This document shows positions 15,826-24,758 of a stretch of DNA of 64,000 nt, one piece after another (positions within the stretch are counted from its first letter, which is position 1; every line of letters begins with the position of its first letter). Under the pieces are notes generated by a model that was not told the DNA's origin, made no database searches, and was given only the letters and a program-made list of their open reading frames with translations. Source of the stretch: Bacteroidales bacterium (GTDB lineage: Bacteria; Bacteroidota; Bacteroidia; Bacteroidales; Paludibacteraceae); contig CAAGHA010000128.1 of the NCBI GenBank assembly GCA_900769555.1, positions 1 through 64,000 on the forward strand, written 5' to 3'. The translations under genes and the position numbers were made by a program.

Positions 15826-17386
15826 CTTTTTCATAAATTTTTTCTGCGCATAACTCTCCATCGATAGCAGATGAGGTAATTCCGCCTGCATATCCGGCGC
15901 CTTCGCCGCAAGGATAAAGTCCTTTAATCTCAATATGTTCTAAAGACTCAGGATTCCTAGGGATGCGAATAGGAGAGGAGGTGCGAGATTCTACTCCAAC
16001 TATAATGGCCTGATTGGTTAAGTATCCATGCATTTTTTTATCAATTTCTTTCAGACCTTCTTGCAAACGAGTCCTAATAAATTCAGGCATCCAGAAATGC
16101 ATTGGAGAAGCAATTAATCCGGGAATATACGAACTTTTAGGTATGTCAAATGAGTTTTTCCCTTCTACAAAATCTTTTACTCGTTGAGCGGGTGCAACAG
16201 CATTTTTCCCTCCATTGACATAGGATAGATGTTCATACTCTTCTTGAAATTTCAGTCCGGCTAAAACTCCGTATTGAGAGTATTCAGTTAAATCTTCGGG
16301 TCGGATTTCAACAACAAACCCCGAATTGGCAAATTTAGAGTTTCGCAAAGATGATGACATACCATTTACAACGCATTCATCTTCATTTGTTGAGGCAGGA
16401 ACGATAAAACCTCCGGGACACATGCAGAATGAGTAAACCCCTCTTCCATTAACTTGAGTAACAACATTGTAACTTGCCGCAGGTAGATTGTTTCCACAAC
16501 GATCGTTACAATGGTACTGAATTCGATCAATTAATGATTGAGGGTGTTCTATTCTAACTCCCATGGCAAACCCTTTTGCTTCTAATTTTATCCCTTGATT
16601 ATGAAGCATTTGGTATATATCTCGAGCCGAGTGTCCGGTTGCTAAAATAATATTCTTTGCAAAGAAACTCCTTCCATCATATGTTTTAACCCCTTCAACT
16701 TGATTATTTGATATAATTATTTCAGAAACTTTGGTATCAAAATGTATTTCCCCACCATATTTAAGAATTGTCAGGCGCATATTTTTAATTACGGTAGGAA
16801 GTCTGTCTGTTCCAATATGGGGATGAGCTTCATATAGAATTTCGTCTTGTGCTCCATGAAGGTGAAAATTGAGCAAAATACGTTCTCCATTCCCCCTCTT
16901 TTTAGAGCGTGTAAATAGTTTTCCGTCCGAAAAAGTTCCGGCTCCTCCCTCGCCAAAACAATAATTGGATTCCAAATTTAATCCATTATTACGATTCAGT
17001 TGAGCAATATCTTTTTTGCGTTCCGAAACCTCTTTCCCACGTTCTAAAACAATTGGTTTCAAACCTAATTCAATCAATCGTAGTGCTGCAAAAAGTCCTG
17101 CCGGACCTGCACCAACAATGACAACCTCCTTTGCGTGAGTTACATCTTGATATTGAAACGGATATTCAATAGGTTTAACTGCAGTTCCATCAGTATAGAC
17201 ATTTAAGGTTAGATTTACCTTAATTTGTTTTCTCGAACGAGCATCAACCGATTTTTTTATAATCTGAATCTTATCTATTGAACTCTTCTTAATACCAATT
17301 TTTTTTGCAATTTCTGCTGTCAATAGAGTTTTAGATGTGGATTGTTCCGGAGTTACAACAATGTTTATGTTTGAATGAACTGCCAT
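15803..17386 (-). CDS. FAD-dependent oxidoreductase (COG2509-like)
   Basis: This 527-residue protein has the dinucleotide loop VIVGAGPAGLFAALRLIELG near 90, then LERGKEVSERKKDI and CFGEGGAGTFSDGKL. It ends with the FAD-contacting GLYPCGEGAGYAGGI. This is the large uncharacterised FAD-dependent dehydrogenase family. The N-terminal 80 residues form a small conserved domain before the Rossmann fold. It starts 2 bp after the response regulator stop, so it is the last gene of that operon. Its substrate is not known. Confidence 0.85.
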   Translation of the reverse strand: MAVHSNINIVVTPEQSTSKTLLTAEIAKKIGIKKSSIDKIQIIKKSVDARSRKQIKVNLTLNVYTDGTAVKPIEYPFQYQDVTHAKEVVIVGAGPAGLFAALRLIELGLKPIVLERGKEVSERKKDIAQLNRNNGLNLESNYCFGEGGAGTFSDGKLFTRSKKRGNGERILLNFHLHGAQDEILYEAHPHIGTDRLPTVIKNMRLTILKYGGEIHFDTKVSEIIISNNQVEGVKTYDGRSFFAKNIILATGHSARDIYQMLHNQGIKLEAKGFAMGVRIEHPQSLIDRIQYHCNDRCGNNLPAASYNVVTQVNGRGVYSFCMCPGGFIVPASTNEDECVVNGMSSSLRNSKFANSGFVVEIRPEDLTEYSQYGVLAGLKFQEEYEHLSYVNGGKNAVAPAQRVKDFVEGKNSFDIPKSSYIPGLIASPMHFWMPEFIRTRLQEGLKEIDKKMHGYLTNQAIIVGVESRTSSPIRIPRNPESLEHIEIKGLYPCGEGAGYAGGITSSAIDGELCAEKIYEKEKGEKEE

Positions 17387-17388
17387 TT

Positions 17389-18117
17389 TTAGTTGAATAT
17401 AGAATATTTATTTACAAAGTTTTGAAAATTCTCTTTGTAGGTATCTGAAATGGGGATATATGTCTTTCCGAAAACAATTCGGTTGCGTTCAATCACTTTA
17501 ATCTTCTGAGGTTGAACTATGTATGATTTATGGACACGTATGAATTGATCTGTTGGAAGAAGAGCCTCCATTGATTTCATGCTCATCAAAGAGAGTATCG
17601 GATATTGCTCCCCTTCAACATATATTTTTACATAATCTTTCAATCCTTCGATATGCGTAATTTTATCCAACTCAATTTGAATCAACTTGTAATCTGTTTT
17701 TACAAAGATACTTCTTTTTTTATTTTCTTTATTATCAGAATATTGAGTTGTTTTTGTCATATTAAACCAATCGAGAGCCTTGTTTGAAGCATTTAAGAAC
17801 TCTGCATAATCAATCGGTTTTAGAAGGTAATCAAGAGCATTAACTTTAAATCCCTCTAAAGCATATTGTTGAAAGGCGGATGTAAAGATTATTTTTGTAT
17901 CATTACTTACCAATTTGGCCAATTCCAATCCATTTAAGTCGGGCATTTGGATATCCAAAAAGAGAAGATCAGGAGGGTTATTCCTTATCTCTTGCATGCC
18001 ATCGATCGCATTGTCAAATTTTCCTACCAACTCTAGAAATGGAGTCTTTTTTACGTAACTCTCAATTAGTCCTAATGCTAAAGGCTCATCATCTATAATA
18101 ATACATCTTAGTGTCAT
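17389..18117 (-). CDS. LytTR-family response regulator
   Basis: This 242-residue protein has a receiver domain with the acidic pair DD near 9-10, phospho-acceptor D55 in LLFLDIQMP and the conserved K in LLKPID. A C-terminal LytTR DNA-binding domain follows (IRVHKSYIVQPQKI). Its start overlaps the kinase stop by 4 bp, so the two form one two-component system. Targets are unknown. Confidence 0.92.
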   Translation of the reverse strand: MTLRCIIIDDEPLALGLIESYVKKTPFLELVGKFDNAIDGMQEIRNNPPDLLFLDIQMPDLNGLELAKLVSNDTKIIFTSAFQQYALEGFKVNALDYLLKPIDYAEFLNASNKALDWFNMTKTTQYSDNKENKKRSIFVKTDYKLIQIELDKITHIEGLKDYVKIYVEGEQYPILSLMSMKSMEALLPTDQFIRVHKSYIVQPQKIKVIERNRIVFGKTYIPISDTYKENFQNFVNKYSIFN

Positions 18118-19316
18118 GTCTCATTTTGAATTATTGGGTTGATGATTAATGTTGTTTTATATACATTTTCTTCTACATTGCAAGTATATGTATGATTGTT
18201 CGGATAAATCAATTCTAATCTTCGTTTTAAATTTTCCACACCTATACCGGAGCCACTTTTATCGGATGATGAATTTTTCGGGTGATAACTATTTTCTATA
18301 TGACAAACAATAGTTGAGTCTTCGGTTTTATGAATGTCAATATGAATAAATGATTTTAACTGTTTATTAGCAGCTATTCCGTGTTTAAAGGTATTCTCAA
18401 CTAAAGTGATGAATAGAAGTGGTGCGATGTTTATATCGTTACTATTATTTGAAATGTTTACTTCTAATTCAACGTTGCTTTGCAACCTTAACTTCATCAG
18501 CTCTATATAGTTGGTGGTGAATTCTAGTTCTTTGCTAAGAGGTACAAACTCTTTGTCACTTTCATATAGAACATAACGTAATAACTTGCTCAACTCCATA
18601 ACTGCCTCTTGTGATTTTTCTTGACTAATGGCAATTAAGGCATAAATGTTGTTTAATGTATTGAAAAGGAAGTGAGGATTTAGCTGGCTTTTTAAATTCC
18701 TTAATTCCGCCTCAATTTCAGCTTGTTTTTTCTCTGCCTGTTTCTCTTTGTTGATGTACCAATCGTAGGTAGTGCGAATAGCAATTGCCATTCCTACTGA
18801 ACATATCAAGTAGATAATGTTCCAAATTATGTGCCACCAAACAAATTTTGTTTTTGAGTGATGATGAAGATTGTGTCGTTTCTTATGTTTTTTTACGTAA
18901 TTATTTTTTTCTAAAGAGACGTTTCCCTCTTGAACGTATCGAGAAGAGTCTTGTTTTGATGTATCAACATTATCTTTTATTTGATTATTTGTTTGTTCAA
19001 TATTTTCAATCCTTTTTGTATTTTTTTGAAGTGAAAAATAGTCTTCCCAGAGGTAACTGAATCCGGAAATTAAAACAATTGTTATCGCATTTAAAAGAAT
19101 AAATTTTTTTAACTTCCCGACTAGTAAGTAACGATTAATCAGAATAAAATAGTTGAGATAGAAAATAACACAAAGTGATATTGGGGTAATAAGATACCTG
19201 ACATAAAACGTTGTATCAATTGCTTTTGTCCTTGTAAAGAAAAACAGAGGCAAAAGAAATAATAACAACCAAGCTATGATATGAATAAATATTGTATAAT
19301 CTTTTTTCTTTATCAT
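18114..19316 (-). CDS. LytS/YehU-type sensor histidine kinase
   Basis: This 400-residue membrane kinase has about four transmembrane segments, three near the N-terminus and one around WHIIWNIIYLICSVGMAIAI. A His-kinase box LNPHFLFNTLNNIYALI and an ATPase with N-box ENTFKHGIAAN and GSGIGVENLKRR follow. A Lys/His-rich periplasmic-side loop (KKHKKRHNLHHHSK) precedes the last segment and could sense metal or pH. I start it at ATG 19316, because the GTG at 19364 would sit at the predicted transcription start. Confidence 0.9.
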   Translation of the reverse strand: MIKKKDYTIFIHIIAWLLLFLLPLFFFTRTKAIDTTFYVRYLITPISLCVIFYLNYFILINRYLLVGKLKKFILLNAITIVLISGFSYLWEDYFSLQKNTKRIENIEQTNNQIKDNVDTSKQDSSRYVQEGNVSLEKNNYVKKHKKRHNLHHHSKTKFVWWHIIWNIIYLICSVGMAIAIRTTYDWYINKEKQAEKKQAEIEAELRNLKSQLNPHFLFNTLNNIYALIAISQEKSQEAVMELSKLLRYVLYESDKEFVPLSKELEFTTNYIELMKLRLQSNVELEVNISNNSNDINIAPLLFITLVENTFKHGIAANKQLKSFIHIDIHKTEDSTIVCHIENSYHPKNSSSDKSGSGIGVENLKRRLELIYPNNHTYTCNVEENVYKTTLIINPIIQNET

Positions 19317-19370
19317 TTTATTATTTTTTTGCTTTGCTACATATTTTAAAATTTTCGTTTGCACTTAATG

Positions 19371-19378
19371 CAAATATA
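19371..19378 (-). promoter_or_regulatory. -7 box for the kinase/regulator/oxidoreductase operon
   Basis: The minus strand reads TATATTTG followed by C. Transcription would begin near 19363. Confidence 0.6.
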
Positions 19379-19490
19379 GTAAAATTTTTAATAGATGGAG
19401 AGTTTTTATCTTGTTCACTAAATTTGTTTTTTCTAGTAATTGCATTTGTATTTATTTGATTTAAACATGTAAGTTTTTAACTTGTAAAGT

Positions 19491-20510
19491 TTATCTATTA
19501 GTTATCTCTAAGTCGATATAAATTGGCAAGTGATCACTATATCCGTAAGCAAAAAATGTTCCTAAAAAGGCTCTTTTGGGCATTGCTCTGGAGGCTCCAT
19601 CTTTCAGTAAGAAAGATTCTTTACAAATGGTAAGTCCGGATGGTTTTATTTTGCTTTTTGAATTCGACATAAGTAGAGATCCTGATACAATCATTTGATC
19701 CAACATGCCCCATTCACCACTATATTTGTGGCTTCCTTGTTTACCCATTTCATTTAAAGGAAACGCAAGGTTGTATAGTTGGTTTGTTTCTATCAGTTTT
19801 GATGGCGCTTTTGCATTAAGAATTAAATGTAAACTTTCATCATCCGGATAGTCATTAAAATCGCCCATAATAACAATTTTGCAATCCGGAGATTTTGAGA
19901 GCAGAGAATCAATGCAAGTACGTAAAGTTTCTGCAGCCATGTTTCTCTTGTGCTTAGATTCAAGTTCGCCCCCGTAGCGAGAAGGCCAATGATTGACAAA
20001 CAGATGCAAAGTATCGCCATTTTCCAACTTTCCGGATGCATATAATATATCCCGAGTTTTGCTTTCTTCTCCCAAATCAACATTCAAAAATTGTGTACAG
20101 ATTAGTTGAAATTGTTCCGGATGATAGAGTAGAGCAACATCGACACCTCTTCGGTCCGGAGAATTTTTGTGAACGTAGCGATATCCACAAACTTTTAGCT
20201 GAGTTTTATAGATGAGATCAGAGATAACCTTACTATTTTCCACTTCACATACGCCTATTATTCCGGGATATTCCCATTCGCCGGCAGCTGCAATTGCTTT
20301 GGATAAATTGTTGAGTTTGTAACGATATTTATTCTCTGTCCATTGGTGGTTACCTTCGGGAGTAAATGATTCATCTTGTGTTGTAGAATCATTCTCGCAG
20401 TCGAATAAATTTTCTAGATTGTAACTAATTATTCGCAAGTTTTTTGCGAATAAAGGAGTGCTTAAAACCAGTAGATTTAAAAGGCAAACTAAATAAATAT
20501 AAATTTTCAT
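19491..20510 (-). CDS. Secreted endonuclease/exonuclease/phosphatase family protein
   Basis: This 339-residue protein has a signal peptide (hydrophobic core ending STPLFAK) and an EEP fold. YNLENLFD supplies the metal-binding Asn/Glu region, VNHWPSRYGG contains a catalytic-type His, IMGDFND carries the key Asp/Asn, and GYSDHLPI the final catalytic His. It is probably a periplasmic or secreted nuclease or phosphodiesterase. It follows a beta-helix lipoprotein gene by 30 bp and is likely co-transcribed with it. Confidence 0.85.
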   Translation of the reverse strand: MKIYIYLVCLLNLLVLSTPLFAKNLRIISYNLENLFDCENDSTTQDESFTPEGNHQWTENKYRYKLNNLSKAIAAAGEWEYPGIIGVCEVENSKVISDLIYKTQLKVCGYRYVHKNSPDRRGVDVALLYHPEQFQLICTQFLNVDLGEESKTRDILYASGKLENGDTLHLFVNHWPSRYGGELESKHKRNMAAETLRTCIDSLLSKSPDCKIVIMGDFNDYPDDESLHLILNAKAPSKLIETNQLYNLAFPLNEMGKQGSHKYSGEWGMLDQMIVSGSLLMSNSKSKIKPSGLTICKESFLLKDGASRAMPKRAFLGTFFAYGYSDHLPIYIDLEITNR

Positions 20511-20540
20511 GTTGGGTAGATTTTATAGTTAAACAATATT

Positions 20541-22013
20541 TTAAGTTTCAGTTGAATCTATCGGAAGGACGTATTGGTATGCTCCTAAATCAGGAAGAGT
20601 ATCGGTAGGTCTGACAATTCCATCTTTGTCTGTTTGACATTCCGGAAATTTCATGATAATGTTGATGTCGCCTAGTTTTCTAGCTACATCTAAATCATTT
20701 AGGTGGAAATCAAAAAGGCGGTCGGACGTATTGATGATAGAAAATAATGGATCTTCACTTATATACGAATCTTTAAAATATTTTTCAGATACAAATTCTT
20801 CAGGGATATTTTTACTTTTTATCAAGGTATGGTTGAAGAATACTTGCAATGTTTTAATATCGTCAGAGTAGAGTAATTTTAACTCTTCGCTTGAAGATCC
20901 ATAAATAATACAGTTATTAAATGTTGCAGATGCAATAGGTAGGGGGTGTTCATCTTTCCAAAGAGACTTGTCAGAAATAGTCAATGCATTATTATAAATC
21001 CCTGCACCTTTTTCATATCCGGCAATGGTGCAATGGTTGAACAAGTATTCTCCCCCTTGCAAAATCACGCAACCATTTTCCCCATTGGTAAATAGGGAAT
21101 TGTATGCATAAATATTTGCATAGGTAGCTTGTAGTGTTTGTTGTTGCATGTTATGAATGTGGCAATTGCCAATTGTTAATCGTTTTTCAGAAGAATTGAT
21201 TTCAGAAGAATCTACAACAAATCCATATTTTCCATTTCTGATATTTACGTTTACAAATTGATTATTTGTACTTGTTGATTGGAAGAAAATACCTCCCCAT
21301 TGATTAGAGAGTTGGTCGTATGAAATCTTGTCAGTAACGATATCATTTCGGTCGCCTCGAATAAGAATAGGGTGGAGGCTTGTTCCATTTGCAATGATGT
21401 TTCCTTTTACCACAATAGTTGCATCATGATGCATATAAACGGAAGTTCCCTCTTTAATTTCCAACGTAACCCCTTCATTAATTACAAGTGAATCATATAC
21501 CAAATAGGGTTTTATACTATCCCAAACGCTATTTTCGGTAAGAGTCAGTTTTTTGCACCAATTTACGTCTTGTCCGAATGCACTTAACTCTATTTGTTGA
21601 ATTTGGTTATTGTATCTAAATTCGATTTTTCCTTGAATATGTAACGGTGAATTAATCCCATTTTCAGGCGGAAATGCTTGTATAAATATGAATAGACTAT
21701 CTCCGCTTTTCAATTCTTGGTTTGTGAATTGTTTTCCACTCATTCCGTTTACATTGATTTGGAAACAAGAACTTTCAGAGAGTAGGGAAATTGATTCAAT
21801 CAAAACGTTCTCTTCTGAAGTATTATAAACTTTGGCAATACGAGTTGATGTTAATACCTTTGAGAATATGGTATCAAAAGCTATAGTATCGGTTGAGAAT
21901 CTCAATTGGTATGTAGAGCCGGTCGTATAATCATCTTTACACGAAAATGAGACTACGGCTAAAAATATAGCAAACGCTATAATTTGGATTGTTAATGATA
22001 TTCTACTCTTCAT
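20541..22013 (-). CDS. Lipoprotein with probable right-handed beta-helix
   Basis: This 490-residue protein has a lipoprotein signal ending VVSFSC. An Ig-like first third (STDTIAFDTIFSKVLTSTR) precedes a repetitive region resembling parallel beta-helix rungs (VKGNIIANGTSLHPILIRG, WGGIFFQSTSTNNQF, NCHIHNMQQQTLQA). The end, LPDLGAYQY, is typical of this Bacteroidetes family. It probably sits at the outer membrane; its ligand is unknown. The start is the ATG at 22013; an upstream start at 22037 overlaps the promoter. Confidence 0.75.
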   Translation of the reverse strand: MKSRISLTIQIIAFAIFLAVVSFSCKDDYTTGSTYQLRFSTDTIAFDTIFSKVLTSTRIAKVYNTSEENVLIESISLLSESSCFQINVNGMSGKQFTNQELKSGDSLFIFIQAFPPENGINSPLHIQGKIEFRYNNQIQQIELSAFGQDVNWCKKLTLTENSVWDSIKPYLVYDSLVINEGVTLEIKEGTSVYMHHDATIVVKGNIIANGTSLHPILIRGDRNDIVTDKISYDQLSNQWGGIFFQSTSTNNQFVNVNIRNGKYGFVVDSSEINSSEKRLTIGNCHIHNMQQQTLQATYANIYAYNSLFTNGENGCVILQGGEYLFNHCTIAGYEKGAGIYNNALTISDKSLWKDEHPLPIASATFNNCIIYGSSSEELKLLYSDDIKTLQVFFNHTLIKSKNIPEEFVSEKYFKDSYISEDPLFSIINTSDRLFDFHLNDLDVARKLGDINIIMKFPECQTDKDGIVRPTDTLPDLGAYQYVLPIDSTET

Positions 22014-22034
22014 ACTACTTTTGATAACGAACCC

Positions 22035-22042
22035 CAAAGATA
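22035..22042 (-). promoter_or_regulatory. -7 box for the beta-helix lipoprotein
   Basis: The minus strand reads TATCTTTG, about 22 bp before the ATG at 22013. Confidence 0.55.
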
Positions 22043-22085
22043 TTTATTTTGTCTTACTTTCTTTTTATTTTTCATAAGAAAGATA

Positions 22086-22093
22086 TATTTTTG
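22086..22093 (+). promoter_or_regulatory. -7 box for the acyltransferase/nitrilase pair
   Basis: TATTTTTG lies 25 bp before the ATG at 22118 and divergent from the lipoprotein promoter. It makes the ATG at 22049 an unlikely start. Confidence 0.5.
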
Positions 22094-22117
22094 TCGAAAT
22101 TTTTTAAAAATCATTTT

Positions 22118-22666
22118 ATGCGAAAGAAAATTTGTGCGTTTATTTTGAGGGTGTTTGGATGGTCGTCTGTATTGAAAGTTGATATTCCTCAAAAGTGTGT
22201 GCTTTGTGTTGCTCCTCATACAAGTAATTGGGATTTAATATTGGGCGAATTGATGTACTCTGCTATTGGTGGAAATGGGAAAGTCTCTTTTTTGATAAAA
22301 AAGGAGTGGTTGAGGTTCCCTTTTAATTTAATTATTGGGCCAATGGGAGGTGTTGCTGTAGATCGTTCTAAAAAGACCTCATTGGTAGAGCAGATTGCTG
22401 CTGAATTTAAAAAAAGAGATGTTTTTAGGGTGGCAATTACTCCGGAAGGGACAAGAAAGGCTAATGCAAATTGGCGTCGTGGCTTTTATCATATTGCGAT
22501 GCAGGCTCAAGTACCTATTTTGTTAACCTACTTTGATTATAAGAAGAAGTGTGCCGGAATAGAGCGTATTTTTATTCCGACCGGTGATGTGGAGAAGGAT
22601 ATGAAAGAGATAAAAGAATATTTTACTCAATTTTCAGGTAAGTATCCGGAAAATTTTGCTATCTGA
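22118..22666 (+). CDS. PlsC-family acyltransferase
   Basis: This 182-residue protein contains the acyltransferase motif HTSNWD (HX4D) and the substrate motif PEGTRKANANWRRGF. This subfamily of short proteins acylates phospholipid precursors or related acceptors at the membrane. It is followed after 9 bp by a nitrilase-family gene, presumably in the same transcript. Confidence 0.82.
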   Translation: MRKKICAFILRVFGWSSVLKVDIPQKCVLCVAPHTSNWDLILGELMYSAIGGNGKVSFLIKKEWLRFPFNLIIGPMGGVAVDRSKKTSLVEQIAAEFKKRDVFRVAITPEGTRKANANWRRGFYHIAMQAQVPILLTYFDYKKKCAGIERIFIPTGDVEKDMKEIKEYFTQFSGKYPENFAI

Positions 22667-22675
22667 CATCGTGAT

Positions 22676-23443
22676 ATGCGAATAGCCGTTTTTCAATCCG
22701 ACATTGAGTGGTGTAACGTAGATGCCAATTTATCTAAAGTGGAGCATGTGTTACGTCAAGTTTCCGGTGCTGCTGACATTTTGTTGTTACCGGAGATGTT
22801 TACCACTGGTTTTTGCGTTGAGGCTGATTCGTTAGACGAGAATTTAGGTGGAAAAACAAAGGAAACTCTTCTGATTTGGTCAAAAGTATATAATGTTGCC
22901 ATTTCAGGGAGTTTTGTTGCGTATGAAACCGGTAGATTTTTCAATCGCGCCTTTTTTGTTACTCCTGAAGGCGAGTTTGTTTCTTATGATAAAAGACACC
23001 TTTTTTCTATAGGATTCGAGGGAAAACTTTTTTCTCGAGGAGAGAAGCGTGTGATTGTTCCTTTCCGAGGGTGGAACATTTGTTTGCAAATCTGTTATGA
23101 TTTGCGGTTCCCGGTGTTTTCCAGATGCGTGAATAATGAGTATGATTTATTGCTCTATTTTGCTAATTGGCCGAAGTCTCGTATTCATGCGTGGAATATT
23201 TTACTGCCTGCCAGAGCTGTTGAAAATCTTTCATACGTATGTGGAGTTAATAGAGTAGGGTGTGATGGTTACGGGCATCAACAAGCTGGTGCTTCGGCTG
23301 TTTATTCTCCTAAAGGTGAAAAATTATTACAAATGGGTAGTCAAGAGGAGTTTCAAATTGTAGAGTTGAATCTTGAATACCTTCGTCAGTTTAGAGAGAA
23401 ATTTCCGGCTTGGAAAGATGCGGATGAATTTGAGATTAGTTAA
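22676..23443 (+). CDS. Nitrilase-superfamily amidase (omega-amidase/YafV-like)
   Basis: This 255-residue enzyme has the catalytic triad E40 in LLLPEMF, K106 in DKRHLF and C140 in LQICYDLRFPVF. Length and motif spacing match the YafV/omega-amidase branch, which hydrolyses alpha-keto acid amides such as ketoglutaramate. The assignment to that branch is an inference. Confidence 0.85.
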   Translation: MRIAVFQSDIEWCNVDANLSKVEHVLRQVSGAADILLLPEMFTTGFCVEADSLDENLGGKTKETLLIWSKVYNVAISGSFVAYETGRFFNRAFFVTPEGEFVSYDKRHLFSIGFEGKLFSRGEKRVIVPFRGWNICLQICYDLRFPVFSRCVNNEYDLLLYFANWPKSRIHAWNILLPARAVENLSYVCGVNRVGCDGYGHQQAGASAVYSPKGEKLLQMGSQEEFQIVELNLEYLRQFREKFPAWKDADEFEIS

Positions 23444-23482
23444 TACGATTACTGTACGTGCGGACTTTGATGAGTTATCGAA

Positions 23483-23604
23483 AATCGTCGTCAACTTCGC
23501 CTATCCATCCAACTCAAGCGAACGAGGGTCGAACGAAAATAGATTCGGTCTTATCAGGCACTACAAACCGAAAGGTTCTGATTTAGCCTAAGTTTACGAC
23601 GATT
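23483..23604. other. Structured inverted-repeat element in a GC-shifted gap
   Basis: The 304-bp gap at 23444-23747 is visibly richer in G and C than its surroundings and holds no convincing gene. AATCGTCGTCAACTT at 23483-23497 is complementary to AAGTTTACGACGATT at 23590-23604 with one mismatch. Nested inside is ATCAG...CTGAT around AACC-GAAA-GGTT. A further small perfect hairpin, TTGCA-TAGG-TGCAA, follows at 23608-23621. It could be a structured RNA or an insertion remnant. The arms lack integron attC core sequences. Confidence 0.5.
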
Positions 23605-23747
23605 ATATTGCATAGGTGCAAAAAATCCTCCAAAACCGGCAAGAAAGAGAGAGTGGGATTCAGCTACCCCCCTCATGAGTTTGCAAAATAGTTCCATAGT
23701 GAGTTTTTTAGTTGCGTTGTCAACTTAAATTTAAATATTTGTTTTCC

Positions 23748-24584
23748 ATGGACAAAAAAAGATTATTGATTTTTCCTATCCTATTTGGTGTTGTTTTAGC
23801 AGCCAAATTAATTGCGCCCCATTATAGCGCCCAACCTATTCCCGGGCTAGGTTTGCTTTATACAATTGTAACACTTGCCATATCTTTTTTTTATTGTTCC
23901 TACCCAATAATCAAGAGGAGAAAAAAAATGATGATTGATGATGTGGATACCGAAGGCGACTCAAAAGCTCCGAAAAACGATTTAATCGAAAAGTATGGTG
24001 GCATGTCAATTAGTACGCTCTTAATAGGAATATTATATCTCGCCATGCATTGGCCAGGTGCGAAGTTGATGCTATATGTAGGGATGTTTGGCTGTATGGC
24101 AGTTGCGATTCTTTGTGCAAAACAATGGGGAACCAACATAAATGCAAGATACCATTTATTCCTATTTTTTGTATACATTTCTTTTGCTCTTATTGCAAAT
24201 TACGTCAGTAGCATAGACCCTCCCAAAATCAATGTTTCGCAAAATATTTCCGGAACATGGTATGCTTATAAGAAAGTTTCTTACATATTAGAACAGGATT
24301 CTTTGTACCAAGAAGTATCCAGCGAGGACAAAGGTGAATGGTTGAACATCTTTTACATATTCAATCCGGACGGAACATATTTTGTCGATTACAACCAAGT
24401 AGGATGTGAGGGACGGTATGAAATTAAAGATGATTCTCTGAAAATGTCTGACATAGACTCTTTCCCTTGTCATAATGCGCTTGTCACCATTAGGTCACTA
24501 TCAAATATGAAGATGGCAACTCATAGCCTAGATGAAGATAGCAATGAAGTGAAGACAGAAATTCATTTCGATAAATTACGTTAA
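23748..24584 (+). CDS. Membrane protein of unknown function
   Basis: This is a 278-residue protein. The N-terminal half has about four hydrophobic segments: LLIFPILFGVVLAAKLIA, LLYTIVTLAISFFYCSYPII, ISTLLIGILYLAM with LMLYVGMFGCMAVAIL, and YHLFLFFVYISFALIANYV. The C-terminal 100 residues look like a soluble lipocalin-type beta domain: ISGTWYAYKK, then FNPDGTYFVDYNQ. I do not recognise the family. The ATG at 23748 is preferred over 23712. It lies between two repeat-like intergenic elements, suggesting a variable locus. Confidence 0.6.
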   Translation: MDKKRLLIFPILFGVVLAAKLIAPHYSAQPIPGLGLLYTIVTLAISFFYCSYPIIKRRKKMMIDDVDTEGDSKAPKNDLIEKYGGMSISTLLIGILYLAMHWPGAKLMLYVGMFGCMAVAILCAKQWGTNINARYHLFLFFVYISFALIANYVSSIDPPKINVSQNISGTWYAYKKVSYILEQDSLYQEVSSEDKGEWLNIFYIFNPDGTYFVDYNQVGCEGRYEIKDDSLKMSDIDSFPCHNALVTIRSLSNMKMATHSLDEDSNEVKTEIHFDKLR

Positions 24585-24617
24585 GGCGACTTCTATATAA
24601 AACAAAATAATTTTATA

Positions 24618-24722
24618 GGTGTCCGGTAAGTTTTTGAAAAATGAATCGGCAACACCTATTTATGGGCACTGCGGAGACATATTTCACCTGTTTTCAACTT
24701 TTAGCGGACACCAATAAATGCT
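24618..24722. mobile_element. 105-bp element with terminal inverted repeats (MITE or IS remnant)
   Basis: The left end GGTGTCCGGTAAGTTTTTGA and the reverse complement of the right end, GGTGTCCGCTAAAAGTTGAA, agree over most of about 22 bp. There is no coding capacity, and no clear target duplication was found. GGTGTCCG-type ends suggest derivation from an IS, but I cannot name the family. Confidence 0.6.
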
Positions 24723-24758
24723 TTTTTACCTAAAATTATTTTACTACGATTCCCGCTG

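Noticed and set aside
23483..23604. Integron attC site
   Set aside because: The arms pair well but lack the RYYYAAC and GTTRRRY core sequences, and there is no integrase.
24583..24606. Another end of the dispersed element (TAAGGCGACTTCTATATAAA)
   Set aside because: Similarity is short and overlaps a stop codon; chance AT-rich matching cannot be excluded.
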